DNA from: Calliopsis andreniformis
Lineage: Eukaryota; Arthropoda; Insecta; Hymenoptera; Andrenidae
DNA: 64,000 bases
Reading direction: 5' to 3'
Assembly (NCBI RefSeq): GCF_051401765.1
Contig: NW_027480493.1
Span: forward strand, 2,294,001-2,358,000
The notes beneath the pieces were generated by a model that saw nothing but the letters and a program-made list of their open reading frames with translations, had not been told where the DNA came from and ran no database searches. The position numbers and the translations under genes are program-made. Shown piece by piece: positions 11,815 to 25,200 of the stretch (within the stretch, counting starts at the first letter, position 1; the number at the start of each line of letters is the position of its first letter).

Positions 11815-12250
11815 TGATGATTGAGGATTGAGGATTGAGGATTGAGGATTGAGGATTGAGAATTGAGGATTGAAGATTGTGTATTAAGGATTGAAGATTG
11901 AGGATTGAGGATTGAGGGTTGAGGAGTGAGGATTGAAGATTCAGGATTGGGGATTGAGTGTTGACGATTGAGGATTGACTATTGAGGATTGAGTATTGAA
12001 GATTGAGAATTGAGGAATGAGGATTGAAGATTGAGTATTGAGGATTGAGGGCTGTGGATTGAGGATTGAAGATTGAGGATTAACGATTGAGGATTGGGGA
12101 TTGAGGATCTAGGATTGGGGATTGATTATTGAGGATTGAAGATTGAGAATTGAGGATTGAGGATTGAGAATTGAGAATTGAGGATAAGGAGTGAGGGTTG
12201 AGGATTGAGGTTTGAGGAATGAGGATTGAGGATTGAGGATTGAGGATTGA
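11815..12250. repeat. 391-bp segment present in copy B, absent from copy A
   Basis: The flanks agree with copy A: the GACTGACGGTAGAGG cassette before it and TATTCGTGACTGAGG after it, but the offset between copies jumps from 10351 to 10742. Plain GAGGATT units at both edges make the exact breakpoints ambiguous by tens of bases. The extra DNA is ordinary satellite and resembles 371-700. A deletion from copy A by recombination between like units is the simplest reading; an insertion into copy B is possible. 391 is not a multiple of 7, because some units are 6 or 8 bases long. Confidence 0.8.
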
Positions 12251-15187
12251 GTATTGAAGATTGAGTATTCGTGACTGAGGGTTGAGGATTGAGGATTGAG
12301 GGTTGAGGATTGAGGATCGAAGACTGAGTATTGAGGATTGAAGATTGAGGTTCGAGGATTGAGGATTGAGGATGGAGGATGAGGGCTGGTGGTTGAGGAT
12401 TGAGGTTTGAGTATTGAATACTGAGAATTCAGGATATTCTATTGAGTATTTTGAATTGAGGATTGATGGTTGAGTATTGAGGATTGAGGGTTGAGGATTG
12501 AGGATTGAGTATCGAAGATTGAGGACTGATGATTCAGGATTGAGGATTGAGGATTGAGGATTGAGTGTTGAAGATTGAGGATTGAGTATTGAGGATCGAA
12601 GATTGAGGTTTGAGGATTGAGAATTGAGAATTGAGGATGCGGACTGAGGGTTGAGGATTGAGGTATGAGGAACGAGGTTTGAGGATTGAGAATTCAGGAT
12701 TGAGGATTGAGGATTGAGGATTGAGGATTGAAGATTGAGAATTGAGGAATGAGGAATGAAGATTGAGTATTGAGGATTGAGGACTGTGGATTGAGGATTG
12801 AAGATTGAGGATTAACGATTGAGGATTGGTGATTGAGGATCTAGGATTGGAAATTGATTATTGAGGATTGAAGATTGAGAATTGAGGATTGAGGATTGAG
12901 AATTGAGAATTGAGGATTGAAGGTTGAGGATTGAGGATTGAGGTTTGAGGATTGAGGATTGTGGATGGAGGATGAGGGGTGGTGGTTGAGGATTGAGGTT
13001 TGAGTATTGAATACTGAGAATTCAGGATACTATATTGAGTATTTGGAATTGAGGATTGATGGTTGAGTATTGAGGATTTAGGATTGAGTATTCGTGACTG
13101 AGGATTGAGTATTGAAGATTGAGTATTGATGATTGAATATTGAGGATTGAGGATTGAGGTTTGAGGATTGAGGACGAGGACTGACGGTAGAGGATTGAGG
13201 TTTGAGGATTGAGGATTGAGGACTGATGATTGAGGATGAGGGCTGTGGGTCGGAGACTGAGGTTTGACGACTGAGGACTGAGGATTGAGGATTGAGGATT
13301 GAGGATTGAGGATTGAAGATTGAGGATTGATGATTGAGGATTGAGAATTGAGAATTGAGGATGAGATCTGAGGGTTGAGGATTGAGGTTTGGGAAATGGG
13401 GATTGAGGATTGAGGGTTGAGGATTGAGGTTTGAGGACAGAGGACTGAGGATTGAGGATTGAGAATTGAGGATTGAGGATTGAGGATTGAAGATTGAGGA
13501 TTGGGTATTGAGTACTGAAGAATGAGGATTGAGGATTGAGGATTGAGGATTGAGGATTGAGGATTGAAGATTGAGTATTGAGGATTGAAGATTGACGATT
13601 GAGGATTAAGGATTGAGGATTGAGGACTGAGGATTGAGGATTGAAGATTGAGTATTGAGGATTGAAGGTTGACGATTGAGAATGAAGGATTGAAGATTGA
13701 GGATTAAGGATTGAAGATTGGGGATTGAGGATCTAGGATTGGAGGTTGATTATTGAGGATTGAAGATTGAGGATTGAGGATTGAGGATTGAGATTTGAGA
13801 ATTGAGGATGAGGACTGAGGGTTGAGGATTGAGGTTTGAGGAATGAGGATTGAGGGTTGGGGATTGAGGTTTGAGGATTGAGGATTGAGTATTGAGTATT
13901 GAAGATTGAGGATTGACGATAGAGGATTGAGGATTGAGCATTGAGGTTTGAGGACTGAGGACTGAGTATTGAGGATTGACCATTGAGGTTTGAGGACTGA
14001 GGACTGAGTATTGAGGATTGAGGATTGAGGATTGAGGACTGAGGATTGAAGATTGAGGATTGGGGACTGAGGATTGAAGATTGAGGATTGAGAATTGAGG
14101 GTTGAGGATTGAGGTTTGAGGACTGAGGATTGAGGATTGAGGATTGAGGACTGAGGATTGAGGGTTGAGGGTTCAGGATTGAGGATTGACGCATGAGGAT
14201 TGAGGATTGAAGATTGATGATTGGGTATTGAGGATTGAGCATTGAGGATTGAGGATTGAGGACTGAAGGTTGAATATTGATGAATGAAGATTGAGGATTG
14301 ATGATCGAGGGTTGTGTATTGAGGACGAGGACTGAGGGTTGAGTATTGATACTTGAGGTCTGAGGATTGAGGATTGAGGATTGAGGATTGAGGATTGAGT
14401 ATTGAAGATAGAGGATTGATCATTGAGGATTGAGGATTGGGGATTGAGGATTCAGGAATGAGTATTGAAGATTGAGGATTGAGGATTGAGGATTGAGGAT
14501 TGAGGATTGAGGATTGAAGATTGAGTATTGATGATTGAATATTGAGGATTGAGGATTGAGGTTTGAGGATTGAGGACGAGGACTGACGGTAGAGGATTGA
14601 GGTTTGAGGATTGAGGATTGAGGACTGAGGATTGAGGATGAGGGCTGTGGGTCGGAGACTGAGGTTTGACGACTGAGGACTGAGGATTGAGGATTGACAA
14701 TTGAGGACTGATGATTGAGGATTGAAGATTGAGGATTGGGTATTGAGGATTGAAGAATGAGGATTGAGGATTGAGGATTGAGGATTGCGGATTGAGGACC
14801 TAGGATTGGAGATTGATTATTGAGGATTGATGATTGGGGATTGAGGATTGAGGATTGAGGATCTAGGATTGGTAATCGATTATTGAGGATTGAGGTTTGC
14901 GGTCAGAGGACTGAGGATTGAGGATTGAGAATTGAGGATTGAGGATTGAGGATTGAAGATTGAGGATGGGGGACTGAGCGTTGAGGGTTGAGTGATGGTA
15001 ATTGAAGTTTGTGGATAGAGATTTTAAGATTGCAGACTGAGTATTGAGTATTGAAAAGTGTGAATTGACGATATTCTATTGAGGATTGAGAACTGACGAA
15101 TGATTGTTGAGGACTGAGGTCTGAAGATTGAGGATTCAGGATTGTGGATTCAGGATTGAGGTTTGAGGACTGAGAATTGAGGATTGA

Positions 15188-15627
15188 GTATTGATGCCTG
15201 AGGATTGAGGATCGAGGATTGAGGATTCAGGATTGGAGATTGATTATTGAGGATTGAAGATTGAGGATTGAGGATTGAGGATTGAGAATTGAGAATTGAG
15301 TATGAGGACTGAGGGTTGAGGATTGAGGTTTGAGGAATGAGTGTTGAGGGTTGGGGAATGAGGATTGAGGATTGAGGATTGAGGATTGAGTATTGAAGTT
15401 TGAGTATTGATGCCTGAGGATTGAGGATCGAGGATTGAGGATTCAGGATTGGAGATTGATTATTGAGGATTGAAAATTGAGGATTGAGGATTGAGGATTG
15501 AGAATTGAGAATTGAGTATGAGGACTGAGGGTTGAGGATTGAGGTTTGTGGAATGAGGATTGAGGGTTGGGGAATGAGGATTTAGGATTGAGGATTGAGG
15601 ATTGAGCATTGAAGATTGAGTATTGAT
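15188..15627. repeat. 226-bp tandem duplication (copy B counterpart)
   Basis: This is the copy B version of the local duplication at 4446-4885, at 10742 bp offset. Because both large copies contain it, the 226-bp event came before the 10-kb duplication. Confidence 0.78.
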
Positions 15628-16753
15628 GCCTGAGTATTGAGGATTGAGGATTGATGATTGAGGATCGAGGATTGAAGGTTGAGAATTGAGGATTGAAGAT
15701 TGAGGATTGAGGATTGAGGATTGAGGATGGAGGATGAGGGCTGAGGGTTGAGGATTGAGGATTGGGAAATGAAGTTTGAGGATTGAGGATTGAAATTGAG
15801 GATTGGGTATTGAGGATTGAAGAATGAGGATTGACGAATTAGGATTGAGGATTGAGGATTGAGGATTGAAGATTGAGGATTGGGTATTGAGGATTGAAGA
15901 ATGAGGATTGAGGATTGAGGATTGGGGATTGAGGATTCACGATTGAGGATTGAGTATTCGGGATTGAGAATTGAGGATTGAGGATTGAAATTGAGTATTG
16001 AGGACTGAAGATTGAGGATTGTGATTTGATTATTGAATATTGTGGATTGAGTATTGAACCATGAGTATTCAGAATATTCTATTGAGTATTGAGAATTGAG
16101 GATTGATAGTTGAGTATTGAGGATTGATGGCTGAGGGTTGTGTCTTGAATATTGAGGATTGAGGATTGAGGATTGAGGATTGAGCATTGAGGATTGAAGA
16201 TTGATGCCTGGGGATTGAGGATTGGAGATTGATTATTGAGGATTGAAGATTGAGGATTGAGGATTGAGAATTGAGAATTGAGAATTGAGGATGAGGACTG
16301 ATGATTGAGGATTGAGAATTGAGGACTGATGATTGAGGATTGAAGATTGAGGATTGTGGATTCAGGATTGAGGTTTCAGAACTGAGAATTGAGAATTGAG
16401 TATTGAGGGTTGAGGATTGAGGATTGAGGATTGAGGATTGAAGATTGAGGATTGGGTATTTCGGATTGAACATTGAGGATTGAGGATTGAGGATTGAGGA
16501 TTGCGGATTGAGGACTGAAGATTGAATATTGATGATTGATGATTGATGATTGAGGATTGAGGGTTGTGGATTGAGAGCGAGGGCTGAGGGTTGAGTATTG
16601 ATGTGTGAGGTCTGACGATTGAGGATTGAGGATTGAGAGTTGAGGATTGAGGATTGAAGATTGAGGATTGGGTACTAAGGATTGAAGAATGAGGATTGAG
16701 GATTGAGGATTGAGGATTGAGGATTGCAGATTGAGTATTGAGGATTGAGGATT

Positions 16754-17607
16754 GAGTATTGAGGATTGAAGATTGTGGATTGAGTATTGAGGATTGAGGA
16801 TTAAGGATTGAGGGTTGAGAATTGAGGATTGAGGATTGAGGATTGAAGATTGAGGATTGGTTATTGAGGATTGAAGAATGCGTATTGAGGATTGAGGTTT
16901 GAGGATTGAGGATTGCAGATTGCGTATTGAGGATTGAAGATTGATGATTGAGGATTGAGGATTGAAGATTGAGGATTGAGGATTGAGGATGGAGGATTGA
17001 GGATTGAAGATTGAGTATTGAGGATTGAAGATTGAGGATTGAGGATTGAGGATTGAGGATTGAGGATTGAGGATTGAAGATTGAGGATTGAGGATTGAGG
17101 ATTGAAGATTGAGGATTGAGGATTGAGGTTTGAGGATTGAGGCTGAGGATTGAAGATTGAGGATTGGGGATTGAGGATTGACGATTGAGGATTGAGTATT
17201 GGGGATTGAGGATTGAGGATTGAGGATTGAAATTGAGTATTGAGGATTGAAGATTAAGAATTGAGATTTGATTATTGAATATTGTGGACTGAGTATTGAA
17301 ACGGGAGTATTCAGAATATTCTATTGAGTGTTGAGTATTGAGGATTGAAGATTGTGGATTGAGTATTGAGGATTGAGGATTAAGGATTGAGGGTTGAGAA
17401 TTGAGGATTGAGGATTGAGGATTGAAGATTGAGGATTGGTTATTGAGGATTGAAGAATGCGTATTGAGGATTGAGGTTTGAGGATTGAGGATTGCAGATT
17501 GCGTATTGAGGATTGAAGATTGATGATTGAGGATTGAGGATTGAAGATTGAGGATTGAGGATTGAGGATGGAGGATTGAGGATTGAAGATTGAGTATTGA
17601 GGATTGA
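16754..17607. repeat. 579-bp tandem duplication (copy B counterpart)
   Basis: Same structure as 6012-6865, at 10742 bp offset. Two G-to-A changes at 17256 and 17259 separate this copy from its partner. Confidence 0.8.
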
Positions 17608-20600
17608 AGGTTGAGGATTGAGGATTGAAGATTGATGGTTGAGGATTGAGGATTGAAGATTGAGGATTGAGGATTGAGGATTGAGGATTGAGGATTGAAG
17701 ATTGAGTATTGAGGATTGAAGGTTGAGGATTGAGGATTGAGTACTAAGGATTGAGGATTGAGGATTGAGGATTGAGGATTGAAGATTGAGGATTGATGAT
17801 TGAGGATTGAGAATTGAGAATTGAGGATGAGATCTGAGGGTTGAGGATTGAGGTTTGGGAAATGGGGATTGAGGATTGAGGATTGAGGATTGAGGGTTGA
17901 GGATTGAGGATTGAGTATTGAGTATTGAAGATTGAGTATTGATCACTGAGGATTGAAGATTGAGGATTGAGGATTGAGAATTGAGGATTGAAGATTGAAT
18001 ATTGAGGATATAAGATTGAGGATAGATGATTGAGGATTGAGGATGGAGAATGAGGGCTGAGGGTTTAGGATTGAGGTTTGAGGACAGAGGACTGAGGATT
18101 GAGGATTGAGAATTGAGGATTGAGGATTGAGGATTGAAGATTGAGGATTGGGTATTGAGTATTGAAGAATGAGGATTGAGGATTGAGGATTGAGGTTGAG
18201 GATTGAAGATTGAGGATTGGGGATTGAGGATCGACGATTGAGGATTGAGAATTGAGAATTGAGGATGAGGACTGAGGGTTGAGGATTGAGGTTTGAGGAA
18301 TGAGGATTGAGGGTTGGGGATTGAGGATTGAGGATTGAGGATTGAGTATTGAGTATTGAAGATTGAGGATTGATGATAGAGGATTGAGGATTGAGCATTG
18401 AGGTTTGAGGACTGAGGACTGAGTATTGAGGATTGAGGATTGTGGACTGAGGATTGAAGATTGAGGATTGGGGACTGAGGATTGAAGATTGAGGATTGAG
18501 AATTGAGGGTTGAGGATTGAGGATTGAGGATTGAGGATTGAGGATTGAGGATTGAGCATTGAAGATCGAGGATTGGGTATTGAGGATTGAGGATTGAGGA
18601 TTGAGGATTGAGGATTGAATATTGAGTATTGAGGATTGAAGATCGACTATTGAGGATTGCGAATTGAGGATTGAGGGTTGAGGATTGAGGATTGAGGATT
18701 GAGTATTGAGGATTGAAGGTTGATGATTGTGGATTGAGTATTGAGGATTGAGGCTTGAATATTGAGGACTGGGGACTGAGTGTTGAGGGTTGAGTGTTGA
18801 GAATTGATGTTTGTGGATAGAGATTTGAAGATTGCAGGTTGAGTATTGAGTATTGAAAACTCTGAAATCATGATATTCTATTGAGGATTGAGGATGGACC
18901 ACTGATTGTTGAGGACTGAGGTCTGAAGATTGAGGATTCAGGATTGAGGATTCAGGATTGAGGTTTGAGGCCTTAGGATTGAGGATTGAGGATTGAGGAT
19001 TGAAGATTGATGATTGGGGATTGAGGAATCAGGTTTGAGGTTTGAGGACTGATGATTGAGGATTGATGTTTGAGGATTGAGGATTGAGGATTGAAAATTG
19101 AGGACTGAGAATTGAGGATTGAGGGTTGTGGATTGAGGACGAGGACTGAGGGTTGAGTGTTGATGCCTGAGGTCTGTGGATTGAGGATTGAAGATTGAGG
19201 ATTGGGTATTGAGGATTGAAGAATGAGGATTGAAGAGTGAGGATTGGGGTTTGAGTATTGAGGATTGAGGATTGAAGGTTGAGGATTGAGGATTGAGGAT
19301 TGAGGATTGAGGGTTGTGGATTGAGGACGAGGACTGAGGGTTGAATATTTATGTTTGAGGTCTGAGGATTGAGGATTGAGGATTGAGAATTGAGGATTGA
19401 GGATTGAGGATTGAAGATTGAGGATTGGGTATTGAGGATTGAAGATTGAGCATCGAGGATTGAGGATTGAGGATTGAGGATTGAATATTGAGTATTGGGG
19501 ACTGAGTGTTGAGGGTTGCATGATGAGAATTGAAGTTTGTGGATAGAGATTTGAAGATTGCAGATTGAGTATTGAGTATTGAAAACTGTGAATTGATGAT
19601 ATCCTATTGAGGATTGAGGATTGACAGCTGATTGTCAAGGACTGAGGTCTGAAGCATGAGGATTCGGGATTGAGGATTCAGGATTGAGGTTTGAGGAGAG
19701 AGGACTGAGGATTGAGGATTGAGGATTGAGGATTGAGGATTGAGGATTGAGGATTGAAGATTGAGGATTGAGGATTGAGGATTGAAGATTGAGGATTGAG
19801 GATTGAGAATTGATGATTGAGGATTGAGGAATGAAGATTGTGGATTGGGTATTGAGGATTGAAGAATGAGGATTGAGGATTGAGGATTGAGGATTGAAGA
19901 TTGAGGATTGAGGATTGAGGATTGAGGTTTGAAAATTGAGTATTGAGGATTGAAGATCGAGGATTGAGTATTGAGGATTGAGGATGAGGGCTGAGGGTTG
20001 AGGATTGAGGTTTGAGGACTGGGGACTGAGGATTGAGGATTGAGGATCGAGGATTGAGGACTGAATATTGAGTATTGAGGATTGAAGTTTGTGGATTGAG
20101 GATTGAGGGTTGAGGATTGAGGACGAGGACTGACGGTTGAGGATTGAGGTTTGAGGATTGAGGATTGAGCATTGAGGACTGAAGATTGAAGATTGAGGAT
20201 TGAGCATTGAGGATTGGAGATTGAGGACTGGGGATTGAGAATTGATGATTGAGGATTGAGGAATGAAGATTGTGGATTGGGTATTGAGGATTGAAGAATG
20301 AGGATTGAGGATTGAGGATTGAGGATTGAGGATTGCGAACTGAGGATGGAGGATTGAGGATTGAAGATTGAGGATTGGGTATTGAGGATTGAAGAATGAG
20401 GATTGAAGAATGAGTATTGGGGATTGAGTACTGAGGATTGAGGATTGAAGATTGAGTATTGAGGATTGAATATTGAGGATTGAGGATTGAGGATTGAGGA
20501 TTGAGGATTGAAGATTGAGTATTGATGATTGAAGATTGAGGATTGAGGTTTGAGGATTGAGAAATAGAGGATTGAGAATGGAGGATTGAGGATTGAGGAT

Positions 20601-21750
20601 TGAGGATTGAGGATTGAATATTATGTATTGAGGATTGAAGATCGACTATTGAGGATTGCGAATTGAGGATTGAGGGTTGAGGATTGAGGATTGAGGATTG
20701 AGTATTGAGGATTGAATGTTGATGATTGTGGATTGAGTATTGAGGATTGAGGCTTGAATATTGAGGATTGGGGACTGAGTGTTGAGGGTTGAGTGATGAG
20801 AATTTATGATTCTGGATAGAGATTTGAAGATTGCAGATTGAGTATTGAGCATTGAAAACTGTGAAATGAGGATATTCTATTGAGTATTGAGTATTGACAA
20901 CTGAATGTTGAGGACTGAGGGCTGAAGATTGAGGATTCAGGATTGAGGATTCGGGATTGAGGTTTGAGGACTGTGGACTGAGGATTGAAGATTGAGTATT
21001 GAGGATTGAAGATTGAGGATTGAGGATTGTCGATTAAGGATTGGGGATGAGGGCTGAGGTTTGAGGATTGAAGTTTGAGGACTGAGGACTGAGGATTGAA
21101 GATTGAGAATTGAGGATTGAGGATTGAGGATTGAAGATTGAGGATTGGGTATTGAGGATTGAAGAATGAGGATTGAGGATTGAGGATTGAGGATTGAGGA
21201 TTGAAGATTGAGTATTGAGCATTGAAGCCTGACGATTGAGGATTGAGGATTGAGGATTGAGGATTGAGGATGGAGGATTGAAGATTGAGTATTGAGGATT
21301 GAAGATTGAGGGTCGAGGATTGAGTATTGAGGATTGAGGATTGAAGATTGAGGATTGGGGACTGAGTGTTGAGGGTTGAATGATGAGAATTGATGATTGT
21401 GGATAGAGATTTGAAGATTGCAGATTGTGTATTGAGTATTGAAAGCTGTGAATTCATGATATTCTATTGAGGATTGAGGATTGACGACTGATTGCTGAGG
21501 ACTGAGGTCTGAAGGTTGAGGATTCAGGATAGAGGAATCAGGTTTGAGGTTTGAGGACTGAGGATTGAGGATTGATGATTGGGGATTGAGGATTGAGGAT
21601 TGAAGATTGAGGATTGGGGATTGAGGATTGACGAATGAGGATTGAGTATTGAGGATTGAGAGTTGAGGATCGTTTATTGAAGATTGAGTATTGAGGATTG
21701 AAGATTCAGGATTGAGGATTGAGGATTGTGGATTGAGGATGAGGGCTGAG

Positions 21751-22084
21751 GGTTGAGGGTAGAGGTTTGAGGACTGAGGACTGAGGATTGAGGATAGAGA
21801 ATTGAGGATTGATGATTGAGGATTGAAGTTTGAGGATTGAGGATTGAGGATGAGGGCTGAGGATTGAGGATTGAGGTTTGTGGACTGAGGACTGAGGATT
21901 GAGGATTGGGAGTTGAGGGTTGAGGGTAGAGGTTTGAGGACTGAGGACTGAGGATTGAGGATAGAGAATTGAGGATTGAGGATTGAGGATTGAAGTTTGA
22001 GGATTGAGGATTGAGGATGAGGGCTGAGGATTGAGGATTGAGGTTTGTGGACTGAGGACTGAGGATTGAGGATTGGGAGTTGAG
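21751..22084. repeat. 167-bp tandem duplication at end of copy B
   Basis: This is the counterpart of 11011-11344. The first member carries a G-to-T change at 21813 (GATGATT), which is absent from its own tandem partner and from copy A, so it is a private mutation of copy B. Confidence 0.83.
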
Positions 22085-22217
22085 GATTGAGGATTGAGGA
22101 TTGAAGATTGAGGATTGGGTGTTGAGGATTGAAGAATGAGGATTGAGGAATGAGGATTGAGGATTGAGGATTGAAGATTGAGTATTGAGGATTGAAGCCT
22201 GGCGATTGAGGATTGAG

Positions 22218-25200
22218 GATTGAGGATTGACGATTGAGGATGGAGGATTGAATATTGAGGATTGAGGATTGAGTATTGAATATTGAGGATTGGGTATTGC
22301 GGAATGAACATTGAGGATTGAGGATTGAGGATTGAGGACTGAGGATCGAGGATTGAGGGTTGAGTATTGAGGGTAGAAGATTGAGGATTGGGGACTGAGG
22401 ATTGAAGATTGAGGATTGAGGATTGAGGACTGAGGATTGAGGATTGAGGATTGAAGGTTCAGTATTGAAGATTGAAGATTGAGAATTGAGGATTGAGGAT
22501 TGAACATTGAGGACTGAGTGTTGAGGATTGAGTGGTGAGAATTGATGCTTGTGGATAGAGATTTGAAAATTGCAGATTGATTATTGAGTATTGAAAACTG
22601 TGAATTGATGATATTCTATTGAGGTTTGAGAATTGACAACTGATTGTTGAGGACTGAGGTCTGAAGATTGAGGATTCAGGATTGAGGATACAGGTTTGAG
22701 GTTCGAGTACTGAGGATTGAGGATTGAGGATTGAGGATTCAGGATTGAGGATTGAGGATTGAGGATTGAAGCTTGAGGATTGGGTATTGCGGATTGAACA
22801 TTGAGGATTGAGGATTGAGGATTGAGGATTGAGGATTGAGGATTGAGAATTGAAGATTGAGGATTGAGGATTGAGGGTTGTGGATTGAGGACGAGGACTG
22901 AGGGTTGACTATTGATGTTTGAGGTCTGAGAATTGAGGATTGAGGATTGAGGATCGAAGATTGAGGATTGGGGTTTGAGTATTGAGGATTGACGATTGAA
23001 GATTGAGTATTGAGGATTGAATATTGAGGATTGAGGATTGAGGATTGAGGATTGAGGATTGAAGATTGAGTATTGAGGATTGAAGATTGAGGATTGAGGA
23101 TTGAGGATTGAGAAATTGAGGATTGAAGATTGAGGATTGTGGATTGTCGATTAAGGATTGGGGATGAGGGCTGAGGGTTGAGGATTGAGGTTTGAGGACT
23201 GAGGACTGAGGATTGAATATTGAGAATTGAGGATTGAGTATTGAGGATTGAAGATTGCGGATTGGGTATTGAGGATTGAGGAATGAGGATTGAGGATTGA
23301 GGATTGAGGATTGAGGATTGAAGATTGAGTATTGAGCATTGAAGCCTGACGATTGAGGATTGAGGATTGAGGATTGAGGATTGAGGATGGAGGATTGAAG
23401 ATTGAGTATTGAGGATTGAATATTGAGGGTCGAGGATTGAGTATTGAGGATTGAGGATTGAAGATTGAGGATTGGGGACTGAGTGTTGAGGGTTGAATGA
23501 TGAGAATTGATGATTGTGGATAGAGATTTGAAGATTGCAGATTGTGTAATGAGTATTAAAAGCTGTGAATTGATGATATTCTATTGAGGATTGAGGATTG
23601 ACAACTGATTGTTGAGGACTGAGGTCTGAAGATTGAGGATTCAGGATTGAGGAATCAGGTTTGAGGTTTGAGGACAGAGGATTGAGGATTGGAGAATGAG
23701 GATTGAGGATTGAGGATTGAGGATTGAAGATTGCAGATTGAGTATTGAGGATTGAAGATTGCGGATTGAGGATTGAGGATTGAGGATTGAGGATTGAGGA
23801 TTGAAGATTGAGTATTGAGGATTTAAGACTGACGATTGAGGATTGAGGACTGAGGATTGAAGATTGAGTATTGAGGATTGAAGACTGACGATTGAGGATT
23901 GAGGATGGAGGATTGAATATTGAGTATTGAGGATTGAAGATTGAGGATTGGGTATTGGGGATTGAAGAATGAGGATTGAAGATTGAGGATTGAGGATTGA
24001 GTGTTGACGATTGAGGACGAGTGCTGACGGTTGAGGGTTGAGGTTTGAGGGTTGAGGATTGAGGATTGAGGACTGAGGATTGAGGATTGAGGATTGAGCA
24101 TTGAGGATTGAAGATTGAGGATTGAGGATTGAGAATTGATGATTGAGGATTGAGGAATGAAGGTTGTGGATTGGGTATTGAGGATTGAAGAATGAGGATT
24201 GAGGATTGAGGATTGAGGATTGAAGATTGAGGATCGAGGATTGAGGATTGAGGACTGACGATTGAGTATTGAGGATTGAGGATTGATTACTGAGGATTGA
24301 GGATTGAGGATTGAGGATTGAGGATTGGGGATTGAGTATTGAAGATTCAGTATTGAGGATTGAAGGTTGAGAATTGAAGATTGAGGATTGAACATTGAGG
24401 ACTGAGCGTTCAGGATTGAGTGATTAGAATTGATGTTTGTGGATAGAGATTTGAATATTGCAGATTGAGTATAGAGTATTGAAAACTGTGAATTGAGGAT
24501 ATTCAATTGCGGATTGAGGATTGACAACTGATTGTTGAGGACTGAGGGCTGATGATTGAGGATGCAGGATTGAGGATTCAGAATTGAGGTTTGAGGACTG
24601 AGGATTGAGGTTTGAAAATTGAGTATTGAGGATTGAAGATTGAGGATTGAGTATTTAGGATTGAGGATGAGGGCTGAGGGTTGAGGATTGAGGTTTGAGG
24701 ACTGGGGACTGAGGATTGAGGATTGAGGATTGAGGATTGAGGACTGAATATTGAGTACTGAGGATTGAAGATTGTGGATTGAGGATTGAGGGTTGAGGAT
24801 TGAGGACGAGGACTGACGGTTGAGGATTGAGGTTTGAGGATTGAGGATTGAGGATTGAGGACTGAGGATTGAAGATTGAGGATTGAGCATTCAGGATTGG
24901 AGATTGAGGACTGGGGATTGAGAATTGATGATTGAGGATTGAGGAATGAAGATTGTGGATTGGGTATTGAGGATTGAAGAATGAGGATTGAGGATTGAGG
25001 ATTGAGGATTGAGGATTGAGTATTGAGAATTGAGAATTGAGGATGAGGGCTGAGGTTTGAGGATTGAGGTTTGAGGAACGAGGATTGAGGGTTGAGGATT
25101 GAGGACTGAGGACTGACGATTGAGTATTGAGGATTGAGGACTGATTACTGAGGATTGAGGATTGAGGATTGAGGATTGAGGATTGGGGATTGAGTTTTGA

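Larger units (their letters stand above)
11471..22217. repeat. Segmental tandem duplication, copy B (about 10.74 kb)
   Basis: This is the second tandem copy of 1120-11477, in the same orientation. The join lies near 11471-11478, just after GAAGCCTGGCGATTG. The same series occurs at the end of copy B (22195-22217), where the sequence then departs into a different array. Copy B contains 391 bp that copy A lacks and is 2 bp shorter near 19330. Private substitutions include 17256, 17259, 18769, 20623-20624 and 21813. Confidence 0.92.

Noticed and set aside
2962..14423. Duplicated minus-strand open frames at 2962-3681 and 13704-14423 as a paralogous gene pair
   Set aside because: They are identical because the whole 10-kb satellite block is duplicated, not because a protein is conserved.
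1120..22217. Inverted repeats or hairpin origin between the large copies
   Set aside because: All duplications seen are direct; the purine-rich strand is the same throughout the window.
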